A DNA stretch of 64,000 bases from Arthrobacter sp. ERGS1:01 (GTDB lineage Bacteria > Actinomycetota > Actinomycetes > Actinomycetales > Micrococcaceae): contig NZ_CP012479.1 of the NCBI RefSeq assembly GCF_001281315.1, forward strand, positions 1,860,001 to 1,924,000. The letters are read 5' to 3'. The notes beneath the pieces are model-generated. The model searched no databases. It saw only the letters and a list, made by a program, of their open reading frames with translations, and was not told the origin of the DNA. A program made the translations under genes and the position numbers. Within the stretch, counting starts at the first letter, position 1; every line of letters starts with the position of its first letter. This document shows positions 1 to 8,849 of this stretch, one piece after another.

Positions 1-427
1 AGGCCAGGCATTCGATGCGGGGGGCGCCGGCGGCCTTGAGTGCGTCAAGGAGCTTCTTGCCGCGTGTTCCGCCGCTGTGCGAGAGCGCCACGGTCACATC
101 CGGCGCGGGATCCGCAAGATAGGCCAGCGCGTCGATCAGGAAGTCGTCCGTCATGGACGCGAGGTTCGCCACCTCGATCAGTTTTGGCTCGCTGAACAGG
201 GACGGGCTGGCGATCATGCCCAATCGGCCGGCCGTGTAGCCGGCGGCGTCGAGCGTGGTGAGTTCGAGGTCGGGGTTTTGGGTCCGCAGCTTCTTGCGCA
301 GGCCATCGACGGCACGGCTGGCGATGAAGTCCTCGGGGCCAAAGAACAGCACGACCGGTGCGATCGGCACGTCACGCCAATCGGCGGCCCCTGCCGCGCG
401 GGGAGCGGATCTTGCTGCGGGGCTCAC
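1..427 (-). CDS. holA: DNA polymerase III subunit delta (partial, C-terminal part outside window)
   Basis: Clamp-loader delta subunit, which opens the beta clamp for chromosomal replication. About 142 N-terminal residues are visible. The motif FFGPEDF near residues 27-33, followed by a region rich in Leu/Lys, matches the HolA N-terminal domain where other clamp loaders carry a P-loop. The chosen start is GTG at 425-427, the first start codon after an in-frame TGA; no strong Shine-Dalgarno is seen, so the start is tentative. It lies 71 nt downstream of comEC on the same strand, the usual comEA-comEC-holA arrangement of Actinobacteria. The 3' end is cut by the window edge. Confidence 0.85.
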   Translation of the reverse strand, partial: MSPAARSAPRAAGAADWRDVPIAPVVLFFGPEDFIASRAVDGLRKKLRTQNPDLELTTLDAAGYTAGRLGMIASPSLFSEPKLIEVANLASMTDDFLIDALAYLADPAPDVTVALSHSGGTRGKKLLDALKAAGAPRIECLA

Positions 428-498
428 GGAGTGGTTCCGATCGATGGTGTAGTCACTGCATCAACTCTGCCACCTTGCTCCGGGATTCCCAAAGCCGT

Positions 499-2358
499 TC
501 ACAACCCCACCATGGCGGCAGTCCACAGCCCCGCGGCCAGCGTCGCAACCGCAGTCAACACGCCAAATTCGGTCAGGAACCGCCATCGCCGCGGAAGCCG
601 TGCCCGGGCATCGCGGAGCAGGGCCCGAGCCCGGCGGCGTTCCACCACGGCAAGCAGAAATGCGACGACGGCGGAATTCATCAGGGCCATGAGGACCATG
701 CCCGCCGGGCCCGCGGGCCACGGCAGGCTGGCGGCCGGAAGTGCCGACATCCATTGGGCCACCGTGCCCACCCACCACGCACCAACCCCGCTGATGCCGG
801 CACAGACATCGGCCAGGAACGGCACAACGGTCGCCACGACCATGCCAAGGGTCCCCACCGTGGTCACCAAAGCAACCAAAGGGGCCGCTGCCATGTTGGC
901 CGGGATGGTGTAGGGCGTGAATCTGGCCTGGAGGAGCACGATGACCGGGGCACAAAATAGTTGGGCTGCCAAGGGTATGGCCACGGCCTGGGCCAGCCAC
1001 GCCGGCATCCACGCCCCCAACCATTGGGCGCAACGCCTGCCCAACACGTGCAAGCCCAGTGTTGCCAAGACCGACAACGTGAAGGCATAGTCGACGGCCA
1101 GCCACGGATCCTCGACCAGCAGGACCACGATGCTGATGGACAGCAGGGCACCCACCCGACCCGGCCGGCCGCCGACCATGGCGAGAGCGCCCAGGCCGCC
1201 CATGACGGCAGCGCGCAGCACGCTCGGATCCGGGCCCACCACGGCCACGAACCCCAGCAACCCCAGGACCGCCAGCCCTCCCGCAAGGACACGGTGCACA
1301 CGCGCCGAGCGCAACATCAGCAGCACGGCGGCCAGGACGAGCGAGCAATTTTCGCCGCTGACGGCGGTCAGGTGCGTGAGCCCCACGGTCTTCATGGCCT
1401 GCGCCAGCGGCGGTGCCACCCCGCTCCGGTCCCCCATGACCATGCCGGGAAGCAGCCCCGCGGTGTCCTTCGACAGCTGGCCCCACACCCGGTGGGATGA
1501 GGACACCCAGGCCGCACGGATGGGCTGCGCCCAGGAACCGCCGCCGTGAACCTGCTGCGGTGCTGTTGCGGGCCGCAAATAGCCGGCCACTTTTTCCCGC
1601 AACCCCGCCGGCACGATCTTCCCGGCCGTGGTGGCCGTGGCGCCCTCGGGCACGTGCTCCCACGCCGCTCCCGCCACGACCCGAATCGCCAGTCGTCCGC
1701 TCATTTGCCGGCCGTGGGCGGTGGCCGTGCGCACCACTGCGTCGAAGATGAACTGGCGGGGACCCTGTGCGGTTTCCAGCGGCCGGGGCGAAGAGGTCAG
1801 CTGCAGGGTCAGGGACAGCTCTTCGCCCTCGGCTACAGCCCTGGCCAAGGGTTGGTTGGCGGAAACAAACTGCCGCACGCCGACCGACAGCAGCACCGTG
1901 GCCAGGACGCTCAGGGCAAGGATGGCCGCAGGCCCCGGGCCGGGACCCCGCCCGGCCGCACCCACGGCGGCGTCCCGGCGGCGCCGTCGCACCACCATGA
2001 CGGCTCCGAGGCCGGTCCCGGCAAGCACACTCACGCCAGCGCCAATCGCCGAAAACATCCACGGAATCCCGATGGCCACAGCGGCACCGGTCCAGGCGGC
2101 CGCCACCGCCGGGAACAGCCGAAGGTCGGCGCGCCGCCGCGGCCCCTCCGAAACGGCTTTCCCCCTGCGCGCAGCCAGGGTGGCGAGCATCGCCCTGGCG
2201 GCGCCCAAACGGCGCGCGACCGGGCGGCGTTCAGTGTCACGGGGCCTGGCCCCACCGGGTCCAGCTACGTCGGAGTCAGCTTCAGGGGGTTTCGGCTCGC
2301 CGGGTTCGGCGAGAGCGGCCCGGGCAAAATGCGCCCATCGTGGGTCCTGGGCCCTCAT
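499..2358 (-). CDS. comEC: ComEC/Rec2-type DNA uptake channel, short form without a beta-lactamase-like domain
   Basis: Predicted polytopic membrane protein of 619 residues, related to the channel that passes single-stranded DNA across the membrane during natural transformation. It has two N-terminal hydrophobic segments, an OB-like stretch around residues 180-260, and the competence domain with a HLTAVSG motif near residue 330, followed by several membrane helices to the end. Family members usually carry a C-terminal metallo-beta-lactamase-like domain. Here the protein stops right after the helices and only 71 nt remain before holA, so that domain is absent, not merely frameshifted. The start ATG overlaps the comEA stop codon (ATGA), indicating translational coupling. 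Whether it is active in DNA uptake cannot be told from sequence. Confidence 0.88.
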   Translation of the reverse strand: MRAQDPRWAHFARAALAEPGEPKPPEADSDVAGPGGARPRDTERRPVARRLGAARAMLATLAARRGKAVSEGPRRRADLRLFPAVAAAWTGAAVAIGIPWMFSAIGAGVSVLAGTGLGAVMVVRRRRRDAAVGAAGRGPGPGPAAILALSVLATVLLSVGVRQFVSANQPLARAVAEGEELSLTLQLTSSPRPLETAQGPRQFIFDAVVRTATAHGRQMSGRLAIRVVAGAAWEHVPEGATATTAGKIVPAGLREKVAGYLRPATAPQQVHGGGSWAQPIRAAWVSSSHRVWGQLSKDTAGLLPGMVMGDRSGVAPPLAQAMKTVGLTHLTAVSGENCSLVLAAVLLMLRSARVHRVLAGGLAVLGLLGFVAVVGPDPSVLRAAVMGGLGALAMVGGRPGRVGALLSISIVVLLVEDPWLAVDYAFTLSVLATLGLHVLGRRCAQWLGAWMPAWLAQAVAIPLAAQLFCAPVIVLLQARFTPYTIPANMAAAPLVALVTTVGTLGMVVATVVPFLADVCAGISGVGAWWVGTVAQWMSALPAASLPWPAGPAGMVLMALMNSAVVAFLLAVVERRRARALLRDARARLPRRWRFLTEFGVLTAVATLAAGLWTAAMVGL

Positions 2359-3185
2359 TGAACCGTGACCAGGGGCCGGAGTGTGGCCAGCATCTTCGGA
2401 CCGATCCCCGATACGGCATCAAGGGCATCCACGGAGCTGAAGGGCCCGTGATCCGTCCGCCAGGCGACAATCCGCCCGGCAAGGACGGGGCCAACCCCCG
2501 GGAGCCCGTCAAGCTGGTCCGCGGTGGCGGTATTGATATTGATGGGGCCCGCCGCGGGTCCGGCCGCCTTCGTGGTGCCCGCGCCGGCGTCCGACCCGGC
2601 AGCCGTGCCTACCGGCGCATTTGCCGCGGCGTTCGCGGCCTGTTGCACGGTCGGCACCAGGATCTGGGTTCCGTCGGCTGCAATGGCCGCCAGGTTGATC
2701 GCCGAGAGCTGTGCGCCGGGCACGGCTCCCCCTGCGGCGGCGATCGCCTGGAAGACACGGCTTCCCGCGGGCAGGCTCACGACGCCCGGGTGTTTCACCG
2801 CGCCCACCACGTGGACCAGCACACTCCCAGTGCCCGCAGGGCCAGTCGCACGCGAAGGAAAAGTGCCGGACGGGATGGGGGCCGATGGCGCCGCGCCGGA
2901 GCTTGGCGCCGCCGCACCCGCCACCGTACCCGCCGATGCACCACCGAGGGTTGGCACGGCCAGTTTGGCGGGCTCGGTGGCGGCCAGTTGGCCCGATGCG
3001 TCCGAAACGGACGCCTGTTGGAGCCACAAGACGCCCACGGCGGCCGCGGCCATCGCCAGCACCACCACCAGGGCCCGGAGCGAGATGATCCAGCGCGGGC
3101 CCCGGCGCGCGGCAGGCCCCGTCCCGTCCGCAGCGTCCCGCGCGGTTGCGGGGGTCCAGACTGGTTCCTCGGCGTCGCCCCTCAT
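2355..3185 (-). CDS. comEA: ComEA-type DNA-binding competence protein
   Basis: Membrane-anchored DNA receptor of the transformation machinery. In 276 residues there are a charged N-terminus, one transmembrane helix at about 33-56, a Pro/Ala/Gly-rich linker, an SLBB-type domain (about 115-175, with HVVGAVKHPGVV) and a C-terminal pair of helix-hairpin-helix motifs (about 214-276, with LPGVGPVLAGRI and VSGIGPKML). The start was chosen at 3185 because a TACCGT hexamer lies exactly 6 nt upstream, a leaderless arrangement repeated elsewhere in this window. A longer reading from 3218 adds 11 residues and is less likely. It overlaps comEC by 4 nt. Confidence 0.88.
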   Translation of the reverse strand: MRGDAEEPVWTPATARDAADGTGPAARRGPRWIISLRALVVVLAMAAAAVGVLWLQQASVSDASGQLAATEPAKLAVPTLGGASAGTVAGAAAPSSGAAPSAPIPSGTFPSRATGPAGTGSVLVHVVGAVKHPGVVSLPAGSRVFQAIAAAGGAVPGAQLSAINLAAIAADGTQILVPTVQQAANAAANAPVGTAAGSDAGAGTTKAAGPAAGPININTATADQLDGLPGVGPVLAGRIVAWRTDHGPFSSVDALDAVSGIGPKMLATLRPLVTVQ

Positions 3186-3191
3186 ACCCAC

Positions 3192-3197
3192 ACGGTA
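3192..3197 (-). promoter_or_regulatory. -10 element for leaderless comEA transcript
   Basis: TACCGT on the minus strand ends 6 nt before the comEA ATG, so transcription would begin at or next to the start codon. No clear -35 box was found. Confidence 0.45.
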
Positions 3198-3245
3198 GCC
3201 ACGGCCGGGGCCGTGCAAGCGGGCCGCGGAGCGGTTTGTGGACCT

Positions 3246-4265
3246 CTAGTGCGCGGGCCCCTTCTGTGGAGGAACCACTTGCGGAAGAACCGACAGTGGA
3301 GGAGCGGGCGTGTCCGCCACGACCACCACGAGTACGCCGAGTCCGGCGTGCGCGGCCAGGACTGCCGGCAGCCGGGTCAGGCTGGCACGCCCGAGCCCCG
3401 GGCAGTCCGACTGCAGGGCCTCACCCATGGCCCGGGCCTGGTCCTCGTTGCCGAAGTGGTGCAGGCTGACCAGGACCTGGCCCGGTGTCCGGGACGCAAT
3501 TTCGTCGGCCGCCAATTTCTCCAGCCGGGCGACGGCCTTGGCCGCCGTGCGCACCTTCTCCAACGGCACCACGGCCCCGTCGCGGATGCCGAGCAGGGGC
3601 TTGATGTCCAGCATGGTGCCGACCCAGGATGACGCCAGCGAGATGCGTCCGCCGCGCCGCAACTGTTCAAGGCTGGGGACGTAGAAGTAGACCTTGGTCG
3701 CGGCTGCCGCCTCCGCAGCGGCGGCGATGACACCGTCCGCGGGCAGGCCGGCCGCCGTTGCAGCGACGGCGGCCTGGACTCCCCTGCCCTGGGCCATGCC
3801 CACGGTGCCCGAATCCACCACGTGAACGGGCAGCGGCGCCCGCCCGGCCGCCAGCCCGGCCGCCTCGAGGGTGCCCGAGAGCTTTCCGGAAATGTGGAAG
3901 GAGACTGCAGCATCGAATCCGGCGTCCGCGATTTCCCGGTACACCCGGTCGAACTGGCCCGGCGACGGCCGGGACGTCCGCACGGCGGCACCCGCGGCCA
4001 GGGCGAGGGACATGTGGGCCTCAAGTTCGGCGTCGTCGTCGGAAAAGACGTCCTCGCCAATGATGACCGGCATGGGAACAATCCACAGGCGGGCGCCCGG
4101 GGCGTTTTCCGCCACCCATTCCGGCGGCAGCGCCGCAGCGGAATCGGTCACGACGGCGATCCTCGGCGCCGGCGGCACACCAGGCCCGGAGGCGGCCGGC
4201 CGGGCACGCAGCCTGCCCATCTGTTGCCGCCACCACTGGCGCGAAACGCCCGTTGCCTCAGCCAT
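3246..4265 (-). CDS. DegV family fatty-acid-binding protein
   Basis: DegV proteins bind a fatty acid and, in Gram-positive fatty acid kinase systems, present it to the kinase FakA. In 339 residues the family fold starts near residue 36 with IAVVTDSAAALP. The lipid-binding loop SGKLSGTLEAA is near residues 125-135 and HVVDSGTVGMAQG follows. The start ATG at 4265 is favoured because GGAAGGGG lies about 6 nt upstream; a longer open frame reaches 4325 but overlaps the leuS terminator. It sits alone between leuS and the comEA-comEC-holA genes, a neighbourhood seen in related Actinobacteria. No FakA partner is in the window. Confidence 0.85.
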   Translation of the reverse strand: MAEATGVSRQWWRQQMGRLRARPAASGPGVPPAPRIAVVTDSAAALPPEWVAENAPGARLWIVPMPVIIGEDVFSDDDAELEAHMSLALAAGAAVRTSRPSPGQFDRVYREIADAGFDAAVSFHISGKLSGTLEAAGLAAGRAPLPVHVVDSGTVGMAQGRGVQAAVAATAAGLPADGVIAAAAEAAAATKVYFYVPSLEQLRRGGRISLASSWVGTMLDIKPLLGIRDGAVVPLEKVRTAAKAVARLEKLAADEIASRTPGQVLVSLHHFGNEDQARAMGEALQSDCPGLGRASLTRLPAVLAAHAGLGVLVVVVADTPAPPLSVLPQVVPPQKGPAH

Positions 4266-4281
4266 GCCCACCCCTTCCCAC

Positions 4282-4322
4282 AAAAAAGTGCCTCCCCGAT
4301 CCCAACGGGGCCGGGGAGGCAC
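4282..4322 (-). terminator. Intrinsic terminator after leuS
   Basis: Read on the minus strand, a perfect 10-bp stem (GTGCCTCCCC / GGGGAGGCAC, arms 4313-4322 and 4288-4297) is followed directly by six T residues. It lies 9 nt after the leuS stop and ahead of the DegV ribosome-binding site. Confidence 0.92.
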
Positions 4323-4330
4323 CATGAATG

Positions 4331-6856
4331 CTAAGCCGGAACTATGTTGACCAGCTTAGGCGCCCGCACGATCACCGTGCGGATGTCGCGGCCGTCAAGT
4401 GCCCGCTGCACGGCCTCGGAGGCCATCGCCAACTCGCGCAGTGCGTCCTCGGTGATGTCCGGGGACACCTCCAGGCGGTCGCGGACCTTGCCCTGGATCT
4501 GCACGATCGCGGTGACGCTCTGTTCCACGAGCAGCGATTCGTCAACGGCCGGGAAGCCGGCGTTGGCGACCGATGCCGGGTGGCCCAGCGCGTTCCACAT
4601 GTCCTCGGCCGTGTACGGGGCGAACAGGCTCAGCACGATCGCGACGGCCTCGGCGGCTTCGCGGACGGCGGGGTCCGCGGCGCCGGCGCCGGAGTCGATG
4701 ACCTTGCGGGTGGCGTTGACCAGCTCCATGAGCTTGGCCACCACCACGTTGAACTTGTGCCCCTCCAGCAGCGACTTGGCGTCGTTGACGGTGCGGTGGG
4801 TCAGCGACCGCAGGGCGGCGTCGCCCGCGGCGGGGTCGGTGCCCGGCTCGCTGGCCACGTCGTTGCCCAGGCGCCAGGCGCGGGCCAGGAACTTCGCGGA
4901 GCCCGACGGCGAAACGTCCGCCCAGTCGACGTCGTCCTCCGGCGGGCCGGCAAAGACCATGGTGAGGCGCACGGCGTCAACACCGAACTTGTCCAGCTGC
5001 TGGCCCAGGTCCACGCCGTTGCCCAGCGACTTGCTCATGGCCTTGCCGCCGTTGAGCACCTGACCCTGGTTGAGCAGTGCGCTGAACGGCTCCGTGGCGT
5101 CCAGCATGCCCATGTCGTGGATGACCTTGGTGAAGAAGCGCGCGTACAGCAGGTGCAGGATCGCGTGCTCGACACCGCCGACGTACTGGCCCACGGGCAT
5201 CCAGTCGTTGATCTTTTCGGGGTCGAAGGGGCCCTCGGTGTACTGCGGGGAGGCGAAGCGCAGGAAGTACCAGGAGGAGTCCACGAACGTGTCCATGGTG
5301 TCGGTGTCGCGCTTGGCGGCGCCGCCACACGTGGGGCAGTCCACATTGACCCAGTCCGCGGCCGCGGCCAGCGGGGAGGTGCCCTTCGGGGACAGGTCCT
5401 CGCCGCGCAGGTTGTCCGGCAGACGCACGGGCAGCTGGTCATCCGGCACCGGCACCTCGCCGCACTCGGCGCAGTGGATGATCGGGATGGGCGTGCCCCA
5501 GAAGCGCTGGCGGGACAGCAGCCAGTCGCGGAGGCGGAAGTTCACGAACTTCTTGCCCGTGCCCAGCTTTTCCAGGATTTCGATCGCGGCGGGGATGCCT
5601 TCGGCCTTGGACAGGCCGTTGAGCTCGCCGGAGTTGATCAGCGTGCCTTCGCCCGTGGTGGCGATGCCGGTGACGGCGGGGTCTTCCTCGCCGGTGTCCA
5701 GGACGGCGCGGACGGGCAGCCCGAAGGCCTTGGCGAAGTCGAGGTCGCGCTGGTCGTGCGCGGGGACGGCCATGATGGCGCCCGTGCCGTAGTCGGCCAG
5801 CACGTAATCGGCGGCCCAGACGGGCAACTTTTCGCCCGTGAGCGGGTTCACGGCATAACGGCCCGTGAAGACACCGCTCTTGGGACGTTCGGTGGACTGG
5901 CGCTCGATGTCGCTGAGCGCCTTGACCTGCTCACGGTAGTCGCTGAGCGCCTCGGCGTGTTCGGCCGTGACCAGGTCCAGGGCGAGGGGTGCGTCGGCGG
6001 CGACCACGAAGAACGTTGCGCCGTACAGCGTGTCGGGGCGGGTCGTGAAGACGGTCAGGTCCTGGGCGGGCTTGCCGTCGCCGGCTTCCTCGATCGCGAA
6101 CGTGACGTGGGCGCCCTCGGAGCGGCCGATCCAGTTGCGCTGCATGGCGAGCACGCGGTCCGGCCAGTGGCCCTTCAGCGCGTCCATGTCATCGAGCAGG
6201 CGGTCCGCGTAATCGGTGATCTTGAAGTACCACTGGTTCAGCGACTTCTTCGTGACGATGGTGCCGCAGCGTTCGCAGGCGCCGTTGACGACCTGTTCGT
6301 TGGCCAGCACGGTCTGGTCCTTGGGGCACCAGTTGACCGGGGAGTTCTTGCGGTAGGACAGCCCGCGCTCGTAGAAGCGCTTGAACAGCCATTGCGTCCA
6401 CCGGTAGTACTCGGGATCGGAGGTCTGCAGGCGGCGTGACCAGTCCACGGAGATGGCGTAGCGCTTGAACGACTCGGCCTGAGTGTCGATGTTGGTGTAG
6501 GTCCACTCGCTGGGGTGGGCGTTGCGCTTGATGGCGGCGTTCTCCGCGGGCAGGCCGAAGGAGTCCCAGCCGATCGGGTGCAGCACGTCGTAGCCGAGCT
6601 GGCGCCAGTAGCGGGAGACGACGTCGCCCATGGCAAAGGCCTCGGCGTGGCCCATGTGGAGGTCGCCGGAGGGGTACGGGAACATGTCAAGGACGTAGCG
6701 GCGTTCCTTGGAGCCGTCGTCAAGGGGCGTAAAGACCTTTAGTTCGTCCCAGATGGCCGGCCATTTGGCTTCCATCGCGGCGAAACTGTAGACGCCTTCT
6801 TCGCTGTTCTCTTCAGTCTGGGACTGCACGCTCACGTACCCTGCCTTTTCGTTCAT
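4331..6856 (-). CDS. leuS: Leucyl-tRNA synthetase
   Basis: Class I aminoacyl-tRNA synthetase charging tRNA-Leu, 841 residues, full length for the bacterial family. The HIGH-type motif is HMGH at residues 67-70 (in [11 protein letters not shown]) and the KMSKS-type loop is AMSKS near 605. The inserted editing domain occupies roughly residues 225-420, and Cys pairs around 165-190 and 470-500 suggest zinc knuckles. Start ATG 6856 is preferred over the TTG three bases upstream; AAGAAG lies about 9 nt before it. The gene has its own terminator and, upstream, a short leucine-rich leader peptide with a terminator-like hairpin, so its expression is probably controlled by leucyl-tRNA supply. Confidence 0.97.
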   Translation of the reverse strand: MNEKAGYVSVQSQTEENSEEGVYSFAAMEAKWPAIWDELKVFTPLDDGSKERRYVLDMFPYPSGDLHMGHAEAFAMGDVVSRYWRQLGYDVLHPIGWDSFGLPAENAAIKRNAHPSEWTYTNIDTQAESFKRYAISVDWSRRLQTSDPEYYRWTQWLFKRFYERGLSYRKNSPVNWCPKDQTVLANEQVVNGACERCGTIVTKKSLNQWYFKITDYADRLLDDMDALKGHWPDRVLAMQRNWIGRSEGAHVTFAIEEAGDGKPAQDLTVFTTRPDTLYGATFFVVAADAPLALDLVTAEHAEALSDYREQVKALSDIERQSTERPKSGVFTGRYAVNPLTGEKLPVWAADYVLADYGTGAIMAVPAHDQRDLDFAKAFGLPVRAVLDTGEEDPAVTGIATTGEGTLINSGELNGLSKAEGIPAAIEILEKLGTGKKFVNFRLRDWLLSRQRFWGTPIPIIHCAECGEVPVPDDQLPVRLPDNLRGEDLSPKGTSPLAAAADWVNVDCPTCGGAAKRDTDTMDTFVDSSWYFLRFASPQYTEGPFDPEKINDWMPVGQYVGGVEHAILHLLYARFFTKVIHDMGMLDATEPFSALLNQGQVLNGGKAMSKSLGNGVDLGQQLDKFGVDAVRLTMVFAGPPEDDVDWADVSPSGSAKFLARAWRLGNDVASEPGTDPAAGDAALRSLTHRTVNDAKSLLEGHKFNVVVAKLMELVNATRKVIDSGAGAADPAVREAAEAVAIVLSLFAPYTAEDMWNALGHPASVANAGFPAVDESLLVEQSVTAIVQIQGKVRDRLEVSPDITEDALRELAMASEAVQRALDGRDIRTVIVRAPKLVNIVPA

Positions 6857-6904
6857 CAATGGCTTCTTGCATAGTCAAGCTATTTACGCTGTCATGCTCT
6901 TTAC

Positions 6905-6954
6905 ACACAAAAGCCCTCGACTCAGCAAGGGGCGGCCGCAAAGGTATTTGCGGC
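6905..6954 (-). promoter_or_regulatory. Putative transcription attenuator in the leuS leader
   Basis: On the minus strand, hairpin 1 (6935-6954, GCCGCAAA / TTTGCGGC with a TACC loop) begins on the last base of the leader-peptide stop codon. A second hairpin (6913-6933, GCCC-TTG / CGA-GGGC with one bulged C) follows 1 nt later and is trailed by TTTTGTGTGT, a terminator-like ending. A leader peptide with three Leu codons followed by a terminator is the layout of amino-acid attenuators. I could not identify a convincing antiterminator pairing, so the exact switch is unresolved. Confidence 0.6.
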
Positions 6955-6980
6955 TATCTAAGGAGGAGCTCGGTATGCAT
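6954..6980 (-). CDS. leuS leader peptide (8 aa, MHTELLLR)
   Basis: A short open frame with three consecutive leucine codons (CTC CTC CTT) ending in TAG. Its ATG lies exactly 6 nt after a TAAAGT -10 hexamer (6987-6992), so it is probably translated from a leaderless transcript. Hairpins follow immediately and leuS starts about 100 nt downstream. Leader-peptide attenuation is established for leucine genes in bacteria including Actinobacteria; its use here for leuS is inference from the sequence. Confidence 0.65.
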   Translation of the reverse strand: MHTELLLR

Positions 6981-6986
6981 CTTTCT

Positions 6987-6992
6987 ACTTTA
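6987..6992 (-). promoter_or_regulatory. -10 element of the leuS leader promoter
   Basis: TAAAGT followed by AGAAAG and the leader ATG. The metK promoter carries nearly the same string (TAAAGTAGAAAC then GTG). No convincing -35 box. Confidence 0.55.
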
Positions 6993-7054
6993 GCGCACAT
7001 ACAAAACTAAGTTGCGAGGTCGACGGCGGCGTATCGGCGGGCACCGAATTCGGC

Positions 7055-7093
7055 GCCGGTTTTGCGCAGAACAGTGTTCTGCGCAAAACCGGC
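7055..7093. terminator. Long perfect hairpin between glpK and leuS leader
   Basis: Two perfect 18-bp arms (7055-7072 and 7076-7093; GCCGGTTTTGCGCAGAAC and its complement) are separated by 3 nt. It lies about 100 nt past the glpK stop and upstream of the leuS promoter. It probably ends glpFK transcription, although no T-tract follows on either strand. The rest of 6993-7191 shows nothing else recognisable. Confidence 0.6.
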
Positions 7094-7191
7094 CGCGAGT
7101 TCTGCGCCGGACGGTCCACGGCAACCAAAGGCGAGAAGGCGGTCGGGCGCCCTTCTCGACGAAGGTTGCTGCGGCGCATGCGCCGAGCGGA

Positions 7192-8706
7192 CTACTTCAC
7201 GTCGTCGTCGACCCAGTCCATGGACTTGGTGACGGCCTTCTTCCAGAGGCGCATCTGGCGGTCGCGCTCGGCGGGGTCCATGTTGGGCTCCCAGCGCTTG
7301 TCCTCGGCCCAGTTGCTGGACAGCTCGCCCAGGTCCTTCCAGAAGCCGACGGCCAGGCCGGCGGCATAGGCGGCACCAAGTGCCGTGGTCTCGGTGACCT
7401 TGGGGCGGATGACCGGCACGCCGAGGATGTCGGCCTGGAACTGCATGAGGGCATCGTTGGCGACCATGCCGCCGTCGACCTTCAGTTCGGTCAGGTCCAC
7501 GCCGGAGTCGGCGTTGACGGCGTCGAGCACCTCACGGGTCTGGAAGGCGGTGGCCTCCAGGGCTGCCCGGGCGATGTGGTTCTTGTTCACGAAGCGGGTC
7601 AGCCCCACGATCGCGCCGCGGGCGTCGGAACGCCAGTACGGTGCGAACAGGCCCGAGAACGCCGGGACGATGTACACGCCGCCGTTGTCCTCCACCGCTG
7701 CCGCCAGCTCCTCAACCTCGGGGGCGGAGCTGATCATGCCGATGTTGTCGCGCAGCCACTGGATCAGGGATCCGGTGACGGCGATGGAGCCCTCCAGCGC
7801 GTAGTGCGGCTTGGCGTCGCCGAGCTTGTAGCCGAGCGTGGTGAGCAGGCCGTTCTTCGAGTGGACGATTTCCTCGCCCGTGTTGAAGATCAGGAAGCAG
7901 CCGGTGCCGTAGGTGTTCTTGGCTTCGCCGGTCTGGAACGCCGCCTGGCCGAACGTGGCGGCCTGCTGGTCACCCAGGATGCCGGCCACGGGGACCTCAC
8001 GCAGCAGCTGCGAGGTGTGCACGGTGCCGTAGACCTCGGAGGAGGACTTGATGGTGGGCATCATGGACTTCGGCACGCCGAAGATGCCCAGGATTTCCTC
8101 ATCCCACGCGAGGGTTTCCAGGTCCATGAACAGGGTGCGGGAGGCGTTGGTGACGTCGGTGATGTGCACGCCGCCGTCCGGTCCGCCGGTCAGGTTCCAG
8201 GTGACCCAGCTGTCGGTGTTGCCGAACAGGAGGTCCCCTGCCTCGGCCTTGGCCCGGGCGCCCTCCACGTTGTCCAGGATCCACTTGATCTTGGTGCCGG
8301 AGAAGTACGTGGCCAGCGGCAGGCCAACCTTGGCCTTGAAACGTTCGACGCCGCCGTCGGCCGCGAGCTCGTCGACGATCGGCTGGGTGCGGGTGTCCTG
8401 CCAGACGATTGCGTTGTACACGGGGACGCCGGTGTTCTTGTCCCAGACGACGGCGGTCTCGCGCTGGTTGGTGATGCCGACGCCGACGATGTCGTGACGG
8501 GTCAGGTTGGCCTGCGCCAGTGCCGTACCAATCACCTCGCGGGTGTTGTTCCAGATCTCGGTGGCGTTGTGTTCAACCCAGCCGGCCTTCGGGAAGATCT
8601 GCTCATGCTCCAGCTGGCCGGTGGAGACAATGTTGCCGTCGTGGTCGAACACGATGGCCCGGCTGCTGGTGGTTCCCTGGTCAATGGCAATAACGTATTG
8701 AGACAT
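7192..8706 (-). CDS. glpK: Glycerol kinase
   Basis: Phosphorylates glycerol to sn-glycerol 3-phosphate with ATP in the cytoplasm. The 504-residue length is standard for the FGGY family. The N-terminal phosphate-binding motif [10 protein letters not shown] is at residues 9-18, GWVEHNA at about 43-49, and [13 protein letters not shown] is in the middle. ATG 8706 follows a purine-rich AAAGGAAAC stretch. It is the last gene of glpD-glpF-glpK and is separated from glpF by a tandem-repeat block. It supplies the substrate of GlpD. Confidence 0.97.
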   Translation of the reverse strand: MSQYVIAIDQGTTSSRAIVFDHDGNIVSTGQLEHEQIFPKAGWVEHNATEIWNNTREVIGTALAQANLTRHDIVGVGITNQRETAVVWDKNTGVPVYNAIVWQDTRTQPIVDELAADGGVERFKAKVGLPLATYFSGTKIKWILDNVEGARAKAEAGDLLFGNTDSWVTWNLTGGPDGGVHITDVTNASRTLFMDLETLAWDEEILGIFGVPKSMMPTIKSSSEVYGTVHTSQLLREVPVAGILGDQQAATFGQAAFQTGEAKNTYGTGCFLIFNTGEEIVHSKNGLLTTLGYKLGDAKPHYALEGSIAVTGSLIQWLRDNIGMISSAPEVEELAAAVEDNGGVYIVPAFSGLFAPYWRSDARGAIVGLTRFVNKNHIARAALEATAFQTREVLDAVNADSGVDLTELKVDGGMVANDALMQFQADILGVPVIRPKVTETTALGAAYAAGLAVGFWKDLGELSSNWAEDKRWEPNMDPAERDRQMRLWKKAVTKSMDWVDDDVK

Positions 8707-8763
8707 CCTTGTTTCCTTTACTTAGTGCTGCCGGTGCGAAATTGTTGCGTGGACCTTTTCTTC

Positions 8764-8849
8764 ACAGTGCTTACTCGACACAGTGCTTACTCGACACAGT
8801 GCTTACTTGACAGTGCCTATTTGACGATGAGGCCTATTTGACGATGAGG
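8764..8849. repeat. Tandem duplications of the glpF tail (16-bp and 17-bp units)
   Basis: Three 16-bp units (8764-8779, 8780-8795, 8796-8811; acagtgcttactcgac with one change in the third) are followed by a shorter degenerate copy and then a 17-bp unit (cctatttgacgatgagg) present twice (8816-8832 and 8833-8849). The second 17-bp copy encodes the last codons and stop of glpF. Read on the minus strand, each copy contains GTCAAATAG, GTCAAGTAA or GTCGAGTAA, which look like successive copies of the Val-Lys-stop end of GlpF. Confidence 0.85.

Noticed and set aside
427..499. Frameshift as the reason for the short ComEC
   Set aside because: There are only 71 nt between its stop and holA, too few to encode the missing domain in any frame.
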